The notes beneath the pieces were generated by a model, which was not told the origin of the DNA, searched no databases, and saw only the letters and a program-made list of their open reading frames with translations. Of a stretch of DNA of 64,000 bases, positions 23,841-33,153 are shown piece by piece. The stretch comes from Opacimonas sp002292215 (GTDB lineage: Bacteria > Pseudomonadota > Gammaproteobacteria > Enterobacterales > Alteromonadaceae). A program made the translations under genes and the position numbers. Position 1 is the stretch's first letter; each line of letters opens with the position of its first letter. Location of the stretch: positions 248,001-312,000 of the forward strand of contig OX044360.1 of the NCBI GenBank assembly GCA_943846745.1, in the 5' to 3' direction.

Positions 23841-24789
23841 ACTCATCGCTGATATTGGCGGCACCAACGTGCGCTTTGCACAAGTGTCAGATACTGGTAT
23901 CAGTCACATTGAAAAATATCTAGTGGCGGATTACCCGACCATTCAAGATGCGATTGAACAGTATTTTGCCAATAACGCAGAGTTTATGTTTAGTGCGGTG
24001 TGTTTAGCGATAGCTGCGCCGGCGAATGAAGATTTTGTCGATTTCTCTAACAATCATTGGTCATTTTCGCGTGCAGATTTACAGGCGGCACTTGGATTAA
24101 CGCACTTATTTGTTATTAATGATTTTACCGCAGTCGCACACTCTTTACCGGTATTAAGCGATGAGCAAATTGTGCAAATTGGTTCTGGTAGTGTGAACCC
24201 TAAAGGCAACATAGCGGTCTTTGGCCCCGGTACTGGGTTAGGCGTTGAACATTTAACCTTAACGCAACAAGGCTGGCAAACATTGGACGGTGAGGGTGGT
24301 CACGTTGATTTTGCACCCGTCGATCTAACGCAAATGATTGTGTGGCAATATATTTATAAAAAGCTTGGTCGGGTTACTGCAGAAGAAGTCATGTCAGGTC
24401 GCGGTATCGTGAATATTTATGAAGCCTTGTGTGCGCATAATAATCAAGATGCGCAATTTGATGATGCAGCGGATATTACCGAAAAAGCATTAGCGGGTTC
24501 ATGTGCTATTTGTGTTGAAAGCTTACATACTTTTTGTAATGCGATGGGGACATTTGCTGGTAATTTAGCGATTAATTTAGCGACAACCGGCGGCGTATTT
24601 ATCGGAGGCGGGATTGCTGCTCGATTTATTGATTTTCTCAATGCTAGCAAATTCAGAGCGCGCTTTGAAGCCAAACCACCCATTCCGGGTTATGTAAAAA
24701 ATATTCCAACTTTTATTATTAATGAGCCCGATCACGGGCTAATCGGTGCGGCAGCGTATCTTAACCAACAACTAAGGAGTGCGTCATAA
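23830..24789 (+). CDS. glk: Glucokinase
   Basis: Glk phosphorylates free glucose with ATP and feeds the pathway encoded around it. The product has 319 residues from the ATG at 23830, which has AAGGA 7 bases upstream and overlaps the end of edd. The ATP/phosphate motif IADIGGTNVRFAQV is at the N-terminus, FVINDFTAVAHS in the middle and FGPGTGLGV near residue 140. It belongs to the bacterial Glk family rather than the ROK group. A hydrophobic TTGGVFIGGGIAARF closes the C-terminal lobe. Its stop overlaps the eda start by one base. Confidence 0.95.
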   Translation: MTHKLIADIGGTNVRFAQVSDTGISHIEKYLVADYPTIQDAIEQYFANNAEFMFSAVCLAIAAPANEDFVDFSNNHWSFSRADLQAALGLTHLFVINDFTAVAHSLPVLSDEQIVQIGSGSVNPKGNIAVFGPGTGLGVEHLTLTQQGWQTLDGEGGHVDFAPVDLTQMIVWQYIYKKLGRVTAEEVMSGRGIVNIYEALCAHNNQDAQFDDAADITEKALAGSCAICVESLHTFCNAMGTFAGNLAINLATTGGVFIGGGIAARFIDFLNASKFRARFEAKPPIPGYVKNIPTFIINEPDHGLIGAAAYLNQQLRSAS

Positions 24790-25439
24790 TGAGTAATAAT
24801 TGGCAGCATACCGTCGAAGAAGTTTTCGCCACAAGTCCTATCGTGCCTGTATTAGTCATTCACGATTTAGCCCATGCGGTACCACTAGCTAAAGCATTAA
24901 TTGCTGGCGGTATTAGTGTATTAGAAGTCACGTTGCGTACACCTGTAGCGCTAGATGTAATCAAATTGATTGCAACTGAGCTACCTGAAGCCATGATTGG
25001 TGCTGGTACGGTGACTAATGCTGAGCAATTACAAGCCGTTACTGATGCTGGTGCTAAATTTGCTATTAGTCCAGGCATGACTGCTGATTTGCTAAAAGCA
25101 GGTCAAGCAGGCACCATCCCATTGATCCCTGGTATTTCATCGACGTCTGATTTGATGAAAGGTAAAGATGCAGGTTATACACATCTTAAGTTTTTCCCAG
25201 CAGAAGCAGTGGGCGGTGTCAAAGCCATTAAATCAATCAGTGGTCCTTTCCCTGATATGGTATTTTGTCCTACTGGTGGTATTAGCCCGAGTAATTACCT
25301 GACTTATCTTGCGTTACCAAACATTCCTTGTGTTGGTGGTTCTTGGGTTGCGCCTGATGATATGGTACAAAATGGTGACTGGGATGGTATTACACGTCTT
25401 GCACGTGAAGCTGTTGCAGGGGCAGCGACGGTCGCTTAA
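24789..25439 (+). CDS. eda: KDPG/KHG aldolase
   Basis: Eda splits KDPG into pyruvate and glyceraldehyde-3-phosphate. The 216-residue (beta/alpha)8 protein has LEVTLRT with the catalytic glutamate, GAGTVTNAEQL, and the Schiff-base lysine in HLKFFPAEAVGG. AAGGAG precedes the start, which shares a base with the glk stop. It is the last gene of the zwf operon and is followed by a strong terminator. Confidence 0.97.
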   Translation: MSNNWQHTVEEVFATSPIVPVLVIHDLAHAVPLAKALIAGGISVLEVTLRTPVALDVIKLIATELPEAMIGAGTVTNAEQLQAVTDAGAKFAISPGMTADLLKAGQAGTIPLIPGISSTSDLMKGKDAGYTHLKFFPAEAVGGVKAIKSISGPFPDMVFCPTGGISPSNYLTYLALPNIPCVGGSWVAPDDMVQNGDWDGITRLAREAVAGAATVA

Positions 25440-25480
25440 TTTTAGTAGAGATTTTAGCGCTATCACGATTACGTTATAAA

Positions 25481-25514
25481 ACAAAAGGCTTAACGCATTA
25501 AGCCTTTTGTTTTT
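25481..25514 (+). terminator. Rho-independent terminator after eda
   Basis: A perfect 13-bp stem ACAAAAGGCTTAA/TTAAGCCTTTTGT with a CGCA loop, followed by TTTTCTTT. It closes the zwf-pgl-edd-glk-eda operon. Confidence 0.9.
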
Positions 25515-25520
25515 CTTTAA

Positions 25521-25536
25521 CTTAACACGTGTTAAG
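25521..25536 (+). promoter_or_regulatory. Perfect 16-bp palindrome, likely LacI-family operator
   Basis: CTTAACACGTGTTAAG is a perfect palindrome with the central CG typical of LacI-family operators. It ends 32 bases before the GTG start of a LacI-type gene, suggesting autoregulation. I saw no second full copy in the intergenic regions of this window. Confidence 0.6.
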
Positions 25537-25568
25537 ATACATTTTTTTAACATATCTAATTAATACTT

Positions 25569-26594
25569 GTGAAAAATAAATCTCATACTCTTCGTTCAAT
25601 TGCTGACACATTGCATGTTAGTACTGCAACGATTTCAAATGCCTTTAATCGTCCTGATCAATTATCTAAAGCAAAACGTGAAGAGATCTTAGCAGCATGT
25701 CAACAATTAGGTTATTTCGGCCCCAATAAAGCCGCTCAATCGTTACGCCGTGGTCGCTCTGGTATTATCGCCTTGGTACTGGCTGATAGTATTGATTACA
25801 TGGTTAGTGATCCGGTTGCTTCTTCATTTATTCGTGGGGTTTCTGAGATCCTTAAAACGCACAAATCACATTTATTACTTTTTTCAGGTAATTCCCAATC
25901 CATTAATTCTGTCATTGATTTTGTGGATGGTTTTATTTGTTATGGTATGCCACGTAACCCAGCATTATTAAATGAGTTAACGGTCTGCCAGAAAAAAGTA
26001 ATTACCGTTGATTTTGCTTTGCCTGAACGGGCATCAATTGCTGTCGATAATCAACAAGCTGCATTTGAAATCGCTCAACGTGCTATAGCACCTGGTGATC
26101 GTGTTGCGATTGTTGGCTTGCGTATTACTCATGGAGATATCACGAGTAAAGTAATGGACACACCTTTGGTTGAAGTCGAAACGTCTGTTGCTCATCAGCG
26201 TTATCAAGGGTATTTACATGCCCTTAGAAACGCAGGGGTTGAACTAGATGAATCATTAATCTGGAATGTACCAGAAAGTAGCCAAGCCTTTGCAAAAATT
26301 GCAGCATTAGAGATTTTACAAGAACCACAATTACCAAATACCATTTTATGTATGTCAGATTTAATTGGTTTGTCGGTGTTACGTGAATTACTAAGTGCTG
26401 GTATCAAAGTACCTGAACAAGTCAAAATTGTCGGGTTTGATGGCATCGAAGAAACCAAACGTCATCACCCCATTTTAACCACTGTATATCAAAATAGTAC
26501 TGAAAAAGGTCGCATTGCCACACGCATGTTTTTTTCTAAAAAGCCTGAAAGTCAGGTACTAGATTACGAGATGTTTGTTGGTGAATCGTGTTAA
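25569..26594 (+). CDS. LacI-family transcriptional regulator
   Basis: A 341-residue LacI/GalR protein starting at GTG. The N-terminal helix-turn-helix is LRSIADTLHVSTATISNAFNRPDQLS (about 8-33), the hinge region GYFGPNKAAQSLRRGRS follows, and a periplasmic-binding-protein-like sensor domain fills the rest (FDGIEETKRHHPILTTVYQ near the end). The ligand is unknown. The gene lies after the Entner-Doudoroff operon but behind its terminator, carries its own palindromic operator, and converges on yeaD with 3 bases between stops. A sugar-related role is likely only by context. Confidence 0.88.
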   Translation: MKNKSHTLRSIADTLHVSTATISNAFNRPDQLSKAKREEILAACQQLGYFGPNKAAQSLRRGRSGIIALVLADSIDYMVSDPVASSFIRGVSEILKTHKSHLLLFSGNSQSINSVIDFVDGFICYGMPRNPALLNELTVCQKKVITVDFALPERASIAVDNQQAAFEIAQRAIAPGDRVAIVGLRITHGDITSKVMDTPLVEVETSVAHQRYQGYLHALRNAGVELDESLIWNVPESSQAFAKIAALEILQEPQLPNTILCMSDLIGLSVLRELLSAGIKVPEQVKIVGFDGIEETKRHHPILTTVYQNSTEKGRIATRMFFSKKPESQVLDYEMFVGESC

Positions 26595-26597
26595 TGC

Positions 26598-27425
26598 TCA
26601 GGCGATGGTTTGCTGAAGTACATGAGATTGTCCAGCGGGTAAATTAAACCCTTGGGTTAATGCTGTCTCAATGCATACCATCGATAAATATTCTGTATTC
26701 TCCATATCTGATAAAGCACTGGATTTTTCTATCCAAGGATTCCATACCACTAATGAATCATGCCCTTGATGCATCACGGTAGTCATCGTCTGTGATGTCT
26801 GTTTAATTTGTGTTTGTGCAACATGTGTTGGATGGATGCGATCAACTTCAGCACTAATGAGGTATGGTGATGGAGTGTGCTCTATAGCGCCGTTTTTCGC
26901 ATTATCATGATAAATTCCATTAAGACCAGTGATGCAGATGCTGTTGATATCCTCGATCGCAAAATAACTATGTAAAGCACAAGATAATGGTATGTTTTTT
27001 ATACTATTATTATGCGAATGTAATGCAATAGACAAGGTATCGGCAGTTAAGGTCACAACGAGTTGAGCACTTAAGCCCTCTGGCCATAATTGTGATGACG
27101 TCACTGTAGGACTCAAAGTAATGCTTGTGGCTTGGTCGGTCTTAACTTGAGCGTCAATTTGCCAGAGTTGATTACGAACTAAACCATGTGCTTGTTTATG
27201 TTGAGCTATATCAGGGTGAAGCTGTCCAAACCATGGCCAACATACCGGTATGCCACCACGAATAGGACGGGTGCCATCTAAGTGTGCCGCTTTACTGACA
27301 AAGAGCTTTTCTTGGCCATTGCGTTCATAACTCAATATATGCGCGCCAAATAAACTTAACACGCACTGGTCGTTACCGTGAGTTAATGTGAGTAGTGGAA
27401 TCGTTGCATTAGAAAAATCGGTCAT
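26598..27425 (-). CDS. yeaD: D-hexose-6-phosphate mutarotase (YeaD-like aldose epimerase)
   Basis: A galactose-mutarotase-fold protein of 275 residues resembling E. coli YeaD, which interconverts anomers of hexose-6-phosphates. Characteristic blocks are FGAHILSYERNGQEKLFVS, RPIRGGIPVCWPWFGQ, KQAHGLVRNQLWQID with a catalytic-type histidine, and ALHSYFAIEDI. No signal peptide is seen. It lies downstream of gapA on the same strand, as in E. coli, but a strong terminator sits between them. Confidence 0.9.
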   Translation of the reverse strand: MTDFSNATIPLLTLTHGNDQCVLSLFGAHILSYERNGQEKLFVSKAAHLDGTRPIRGGIPVCWPWFGQLHPDIAQHKQAHGLVRNQLWQIDAQVKTDQATSITLSPTVTSSQLWPEGLSAQLVVTLTADTLSIALHSHNNSIKNIPLSCALHSYFAIEDINSICITGLNGIYHDNAKNGAIEHTPSPYLISAEVDRIHPTHVAQTQIKQTSQTMTTVMHQGHDSLVVWNPWIEKSSALSDMENTEYLSMVCIETALTQGFNLPAGQSHVLQQTIA

Positions 27426-27451
27426 GAAAAAAGCTCCGGGTTGGGGTAACT

Positions 27452-27492
27452 AAAAAAGCCACCAACAGTATAGACCTGTTGATGGCTTTTTC
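27452..27492 (-). terminator. Terminator of gapA
   Basis: On the minus strand AAAAAGCCATCAACAG pairs with CTGTTGGTGGCTTTTTT (one wobble), with the T-run at the end. It lies between gapA and yeaD. Confidence 0.85.
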
Positions 27493-27529
27493 GAAATTAA
27501 CACGGCATGCGATGCAGTGAACAAATGTC

Positions 27530-28525
27530 TTATTTAGAAATGTGTGTTACTAAATCAAGTACTTTGTTTGAATAACCCATTTCGTTGTCATACCAAGCTA
27601 CTAACTTGACAAAGGTATCCGATAAAGCAATACCAGCGGTAGCATCAAAAATACACGTGTGCTTGTCACCGATAAAGTCATTTGATACGACTGCATCTTC
27701 AGTGTAGTCCATGATACCTTTCATGTAAGTTTGTGATGCTTCTTTTAATGTTGCGCAAATCTGCTCATAAGAAGCCGGTTTGTTTAACGTTACCGTTAAA
27801 TCAACGACGGATACATCTGGAGTGGGCACGCGAAATGCCATACCCGTCAATTTACCATTCAGTGCAGGAATCACTTTACCTACCGCTTTAGCAGCACCAG
27901 TAGACGAAGGAATGATGTTTTGACCAGCACCACGACCACCGCGCCAATCTTTAGCAGATGGACCATCAACGGTTTTTTGAGTTGCCGTTGTTGCATGAAC
28001 CGTAGTCATTAGACCTTCTTTGATGCCAAAATTATCATTAATAACTTTCGCTAACGGCGCTAAACAGTTAGTAGTACAAGAGGCATTAGATACAATTGCT
28101 TGACCAGCATATTCAGTATGGTTAACACCCATAACAAACATTGGCGTGTGATCTTTAGAAGGTGCAGATAATACGACTTTTTTCGCACCAGCAGTAATGT
28201 GCTGTTGTGCTGTTTCTTCGGTTAAGAATAAACCGGTTGCTTCAACAACAACATCAGTACCAACCGCATCCCAAGCGAGTGCTTCAGGGTTACGTTCGTT
28301 AGTCACTCGAATAAACTTACCATCGATTTGTAAACCACCTTCAACTACTTCAACGCTACCTGGATAACGACCATGAGTAGAATCATATTTGAACATGTAA
28401 GCAATATAATCTAAGTCTAACAAATCATTGATCGCTACTACATCAATATTGTCCCGTTCTAATGCTGCGCGCATTACTAAACGCCCAATGCGTCCAAATC
28501 CATTGATTCCAACTTTAATCGTCAT
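27530..28525 (-). CDS. gapA: Glyceraldehyde-3-phosphate dehydrogenase, type I
   Basis: GapA oxidises GAP to 1,3-bisphosphoglycerate with NAD in glycolysis. The 331-residue protein has INGFGRIGRLVMRA at the N-terminus and the NAD-preferring aspartate in VVAINDLLD. The catalytic cysteine is in SNASCTTNCLAP. The conserved SSTGAAKAVGKV and WYDNEMGYSNKV blocks are also present. It is divergent from malQ across a 184-bp gap that contains a HexR-like palindrome. A second GAPDH-like gene lies at 36 kb. Confidence 0.97.
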   Translation of the reverse strand: MTIKVGINGFGRIGRLVMRAALERDNIDVVAINDLLDLDYIAYMFKYDSTHGRYPGSVEVVEGGLQIDGKFIRVTNERNPEALAWDAVGTDVVVEATGLFLTEETAQQHITAGAKKVVLSAPSKDHTPMFVMGVNHTEYAGQAIVSNASCTTNCLAPLAKVINDNFGIKEGLMTTVHATTATQKTVDGPSAKDWRGGRGAGQNIIPSSTGAAKAVGKVIPALNGKLTGMAFRVPTPDVSVVDLTVTLNKPASYEQICATLKEASQTYMKGIMDYTEDAVVSNDFIGDKHTCIFDATAGIALSDTFVKLVAWYDNEMGYSNKVLDLVTHISK

Positions 28526-28592
28526 ATGTGACCTCGTTAATGAAATAAACTTTCATAATAATAGGCTTTTAGTCGGATATTTGCAATAATAA

Positions 28593-28607
28593 TGTAGTTT
28601 TATTACA
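28593..28607. promoter_or_regulatory. HexR-like operator between gapA and malQ
   Basis: TGTAGTTTTATTACA: 6-base arms, 5 of 6 complementary, around TTT. It is the same 15-bp pattern as the sites before pyk and zwf. It lies 67 bases before gapA and 102 bases before malQ, so it could serve either or both. Confidence 0.6.
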
Positions 28608-28709
28608 AGGTATTTTGTCTATTTTTGCTTTGCAAACGTATTCAATTAGCCCTTGTGTCATAATCATGAATAATGTGTGATGCAATTTTTTTAATATATG
28701 GAATAGTGA

Positions 28710-30893
28710 ATGACTCCTTCAATCATAGATACCTTAGTGCAGCTACGTGGAATAGAAAGTGATTTTGTGGATGCGTATGGAAAACCAACCACTGTACATC
28801 CTGGCACCAAAGAAAAACTACTCAGTGTTATGGGCTATGATGTTAATAATCTCAGTCACTTAGAGCAACAGTTGACCCAAGAAATTGATGATGTTTGGAT
28901 GACACCTCTTAATCCTGTGCAAGTGCTGCGTGATGGAGATCAAGTTGCGTTTGCAGTACGTTTACCGATTGAGTTGGTCACCGAAGCGGTCAAGTTTACG
29001 GTAACGTTTGAGTCCGGTGAAATCCATGAGTTTACGACACAATTAGTAGATCATGAGTTAGTTAATGTCTCTGATGTAGCAGGCGCTGAATTTCAAGAGT
29101 ATATTGTTCAGTTAGACATCAATTTGCCACATGGTTATCATTCACTGGTGTTAGCAATGGACGATGATGACGTGATTGGTCATGGTCGCCTTATACAAGC
29201 ACCTAATGAGTGTTATACGCCTACGGCTATCGCTGAAGGTAAAAAAATCTGGGGCTTAAGCATTCAGTTATATTGTGTACGCAGTGAAAACAATTGGGGC
29301 ATAGGTGATTTTAGTGATTTAACGTATTTAATTCACAAAGCCGCTGATCAGGGGGCTGATTTTGTGGGGTTGAATCCCATTCACGCGTTATATCCAAACG
29401 AACCCGATGCATGTTCACCCTATTCGCCGTCATCTCGTAAATGGCTCAATCACTTATATATAGATGTCACCAATGTTCCAGGTTTCAGTGCCCCGAGTAT
29501 TCAAGCCCTAGTGACTGATCCTGAATTCACCCACAAGCTTGCGCATACTCGTGCGATTGAATATATAGATTACGATGCAGTTGCAGCATTAAAAATGCCA
29601 GTGTTGCATGCGCTATATATGGAGAACAAAACGAATAAGGCGTTACAAGCTGAACTTGATGCCTTTATTATTAATGGTGGTAAGAGTTTACAAACTTTGA
29701 TCCGTTACGATGCTTTACAAGCAGATTTAAAAGCACAACAGCTTGAGTGTTGGGGCTGGCCGGTATTTCCTGAGCAGTACCAAGATGCGGATGCGCCTGG
29801 GGTAGTAAAATTTGCAGAAGAAAATGCTGATGCTGTACGTTTTTATGGATTCTTGCAATTCCTTGCTGCGCAACAATTTGCCCAAGCGAGTCAAGTTGCA
29901 CAAGATCGTAAAATGATCATCGGCCTTTATCGTGACTTAGCGGTTGGGGTGAGTGAGGGCAGTGCAGAGATTTGGGGAGCAAAAGACTTATATGTCACCT
30001 CTGCTTCAGTCGGAGCACCGCCTGATATTTTAGGTCCATTAGGTCAAAATTGGGGCTTACCACCCATGGATCCCAAAAAATTATATGAACAAGCGTATCA
30101 ACCTATTGTTGATCTGTTTGCGTCAAATATGCGTGATTCAGGGGCATTGAGAATCGATCACGCAATGGCATTGTTACGCTTATGGTGGGTCACAAAAGGT
30201 GACTCTGCTGATAAAGGAGGGTATGTATATTACCCTGTTGATGATTTGTTAGGGATTTTAGCCTTGGAGTCGCACCGTAACCAAACGTTGATCATTGGTG
30301 AAGATTTAGGAACGGTACCTGAAGAAATACGTGAAAAATTGGCAGATAATGGTGTTTATTCTTATCGAGTGTTCTTTTTCGAGCAAGCTAAAGACGGCGG
30401 TTTTTTCTCACCGAGTCATTACCCAGTGCAATCGATGTCGACTTTAACGATCCATGACTTCCCTACGTTGAGTGGTTACTGGCATTGTAATGATTTGGAA
30501 TTAGGCAAGGGATTGGGTCTTTACCCAACAGAAGAAATATTGCAGCCTTTATACGTTTCACGCCATGATAATAAACAACAAATTTTAAATACGTTGCATG
30601 GACACGGTGCTATATCGCATAATGTTTCACATCAAGTGGAGCATGTCGGTATGACTCAAGAGCTAAACTATGGCATGCAAACCCATATGGCAACAGGCTC
30701 AAGTGCGTTATTATCACTGCAACTTGAAGATTGGTTACAAATGGACAAACCGGTAAATATTCCGGGTACATTTAAAGAATACCCTAATTGGAAGCGTAAA
30801 TTGTCACGTAACCTTGAAGATATATTCTCTAAACCTGAGATTATAGAGCTAGCGCAAAATATTGACGCAGCTCGACGCAATGCATCGGCATAA
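28710..30893 (+). CDS. malQ: 4-alpha-glucanotransferase (amylomaltase)
   Basis: MalQ is a GH77 enzyme that transfers maltosyl and longer units between alpha-1,4-glucans. The 727 residues include an N-terminal all-beta region of about 160 residues and the catalytic barrel starting near KIWGLSIQLYCVRSENNWGIGDF. The nucleophile region is LRIDHAMALLRLWW and the acid/base is in LIIGEDLGTVP. No signal peptide is seen, so it is cytoplasmic. It heads the malQ-glgB-glgX-msrB run and is divergent from gapA, with which it shares a HexR-like site. Confidence 0.95.
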   Translation: MTPSIIDTLVQLRGIESDFVDAYGKPTTVHPGTKEKLLSVMGYDVNNLSHLEQQLTQEIDDVWMTPLNPVQVLRDGDQVAFAVRLPIELVTEAVKFTVTFESGEIHEFTTQLVDHELVNVSDVAGAEFQEYIVQLDINLPHGYHSLVLAMDDDDVIGHGRLIQAPNECYTPTAIAEGKKIWGLSIQLYCVRSENNWGIGDFSDLTYLIHKAADQGADFVGLNPIHALYPNEPDACSPYSPSSRKWLNHLYIDVTNVPGFSAPSIQALVTDPEFTHKLAHTRAIEYIDYDAVAALKMPVLHALYMENKTNKALQAELDAFIINGGKSLQTLIRYDALQADLKAQQLECWGWPVFPEQYQDADAPGVVKFAEENADAVRFYGFLQFLAAQQFAQASQVAQDRKMIIGLYRDLAVGVSEGSAEIWGAKDLYVTSASVGAPPDILGPLGQNWGLPPMDPKKLYEQAYQPIVDLFASNMRDSGALRIDHAMALLRLWWVTKGDSADKGGYVYYPVDDLLGILALESHRNQTLIIGEDLGTVPEEIREKLADNGVYSYRVFFFEQAKDGGFFSPSHYPVQSMSTLTIHDFPTLSGYWHCNDLELGKGLGLYPTEEILQPLYVSRHDNKQQILNTLHGHGAISHNVSHQVEHVGMTQELNYGMQTHMATGSSALLSLQLEDWLQMDKPVNIPGTFKEYPNWKRKLSRNLEDIFSKPEIIELAQNIDAARRNASA

Positions 30894-30958
30894 CATTTTA
30901 GACGTAATGCCTAGGCATAAAAAATTAGATATAATAGAAACAAGGATTTTAGTTCTTC

Positions 30959-33124
30959 ATGGCAGATTTAACACATATACAAACCGCTAGCGCATCTCAT
31001 CCATTTTCTGATTTGGGTGCGTTTATGCATGCTGATGGGACTTTCTTTCGCTTCTGTTTACCCGGTGCGAATGCCGTCGATGTTATTGCACTAGATGGTA
31101 GTGTGTTAAGTCAATGTAAGCGAGTGGCTGATGGTATTTTTACAGGTCATACATCACTCAGCGTATCGCAATATTTGCTAAATGTGACGACTCAGGATAC
31201 GCAATATCAGGTATATGATCCGTATGCATTTAAAGATGAGGCCTATCATGCCGTGCATTTTGTTGATCATGTGCCCCAAAATGTTTATGAGCAATTAGGC
31301 GCTCAGATAATTACTATAGACTTAGACAATGGTGAGCAAATTAGTGCCGTGCGTTTTGCAGTGTTTGCCCCAAATGCACAGTCTGTCAGTGTTGTGGCTG
31401 AGTTTAATTTATGGAACGACCTATCACACCAAATGCAAAAAACCGACATGGGCTATTGGGTCTTAGTGATCCCACAAGCAACCGTTGGTGATAAATACAA
31501 ATACGCCATTAAAGATGAACACGGTCATAGTTTACCCCATAAAGCCGATCCAGTCGGCTTCAGTGCTGAACAGTATCCTTCTCATGCTTCAAAAATTATC
31601 GATCACAATGCGTATCAATGGACTGATTCGAAATGGATGAATCGTCAAAATCACGACCCGTATCATCAACCGATGAGCATCTATGAGGTGCAATTAGCAT
31701 CATGGAAACGACCGCATGATGATCGCAGATATTTGACTTACCGTGAACTCGCCGTTGATTTAGTTAAATACGTTGTCGATATGGGATATACCCATATTGA
31801 GTTGATGCCGATTTCTGAGTATCCATTTGATGGTTCATGGGGTTATCAGCCGGTTGGGTTATTTGCACCGACGAGCCGTTTTGGTTCAGTTGATGATTTT
31901 AAATATTTTGTTGATGCCTGCCATCAAGCTAACATTGGTGTGATTATCGATTGGGTTCCGGCTCATTTCCCTGAAGACGGTCATGGTTTAGCGCGCTTTG
32001 ATGGGACTTGTGTGTATGAATATGAAGATCCGCGTAAAGGTTGGCATCCAGATTGGAACTCATGCATTTACGATTTTGGTAAATCCGAAGTCAGACAATT
32101 TTTAGTCGCAAATGCATTATTTTGGTGTGATAAATTTCATATCGATGGCTTACGAGTCGATGCCGTGGCGTCGATGTTGTATTTAGATTATTCGCGTAAT
32201 GATGGCGAGTGGATCCCCAATGTCGATGGTGGCAACCATAATTACGAAGCGATTTCATTGTTACGCTGGGTTAACCAAGCGGTTTATGCTGCGCATCCTA
32301 ACGTGATCACTATTGCCGAAGAATCGACTTCATTTGCACGGGTATCGCGACCAGTTGATATGGATGGTTTAGGTTTTGGCTTTAAATGGAATATGGGCTG
32401 GATGCATGACTCATTACACTATATTGCCAAAGATCCGGCGTATCGCCGTTATCACCATAACGATATTACCTTTAGTATGATGTATGCGTTTGATGAAAAC
32501 TTTGTATTGCCTATTTCACATGATGAAGTAGTCTATGGCAAAGGCTCTTTACTCGGAAAAATGCCGGGCGATGAATGGCAACAAGCGGCTAATTTACGTA
32601 CCTATGCTGGATTTATGTATGCCCATCCAGGGAAAAAACTCAACTTTATGGGCAATGAATTTGCGCAATTTAAAGAGTGGGATCACGATGGGGAGCTTGA
32701 CTGGGAGTTATTACAACATAACAAACATCAACAGGTGCAGCATTTATACCAAACATTAAATACCCTATATAAAGAGTTTCCGGCATTGCACGCCTGCGAT
32801 CATGAACACCATGGTTTTGCATGGCTGACCCATGATGATGCCGAGCGTTCGATTTTATCGTTTTTGCGTTATGATCCGAAAACTAAACAAACTATTTACG
32901 TATTATGTAATTTTACACCAATACCCGTTGACCAGGTACGAATAGGCTTAGATAAAGGTACTTATAGCGTATTACTCAACACCGATGATACCGAGTTTGG
33001 GGGGAGTGGGTATATGCAAGAGCGTCAATTAGAGGCGCAACATAGGCATAGTCATGGAAAAGATTATAGTATTGAACTAACCTTACCTCCATTATCAACG
33101 ATGTTCTGGATCAAACAGGACTAA
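30959..33124 (+). CDS. glgB: 1,4-alpha-glucan branching enzyme
   Basis: GlgB makes alpha-1,6 branches in glycogen. The 721-residue protein has the GH13_9 layout: an extra N-terminal beta domain, a CBM48 (about 115-215, with FAVFAPNAQSVSVVAEFNLWN), the catalytic barrel and a C-terminal beta domain. The nucleophile lies in DGLRVDAVASML, the acid/base in TIAEESTSFA and the third acidic/His region in LPISHDEVVYGKGS. It lies 65 bases after malQ with AAGGA before the ATG. No ADP-glucose synthesis genes (glgC, glgA) occur in this window. Confidence 0.97.
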   Translation: MADLTHIQTASASHPFSDLGAFMHADGTFFRFCLPGANAVDVIALDGSVLSQCKRVADGIFTGHTSLSVSQYLLNVTTQDTQYQVYDPYAFKDEAYHAVHFVDHVPQNVYEQLGAQIITIDLDNGEQISAVRFAVFAPNAQSVSVVAEFNLWNDLSHQMQKTDMGYWVLVIPQATVGDKYKYAIKDEHGHSLPHKADPVGFSAEQYPSHASKIIDHNAYQWTDSKWMNRQNHDPYHQPMSIYEVQLASWKRPHDDRRYLTYRELAVDLVKYVVDMGYTHIELMPISEYPFDGSWGYQPVGLFAPTSRFGSVDDFKYFVDACHQANIGVIIDWVPAHFPEDGHGLARFDGTCVYEYEDPRKGWHPDWNSCIYDFGKSEVRQFLVANALFWCDKFHIDGLRVDAVASMLYLDYSRNDGEWIPNVDGGNHNYEAISLLRWVNQAVYAAHPNVITIAEESTSFARVSRPVDMDGLGFGFKWNMGWMHDSLHYIAKDPAYRRYHHNDITFSMMYAFDENFVLPISHDEVVYGKGSLLGKMPGDEWQQAANLRTYAGFMYAHPGKKLNFMGNEFAQFKEWDHDGELDWELLQHNKHQQVQHLYQTLNTLYKEFPALHACDHEHHGFAWLTHDDAERSILSFLRYDPKTKQTIYVLCNFTPIPVDQVRIGLDKGTYSVLLNTDDTEFGGSGYMQERQLEAQHRHSHGKDYSIELTLPPLSTMFWIKQD

Positions 33125-33153
33125 ACCACATTAATTGCTGATATAGAGGTGTT

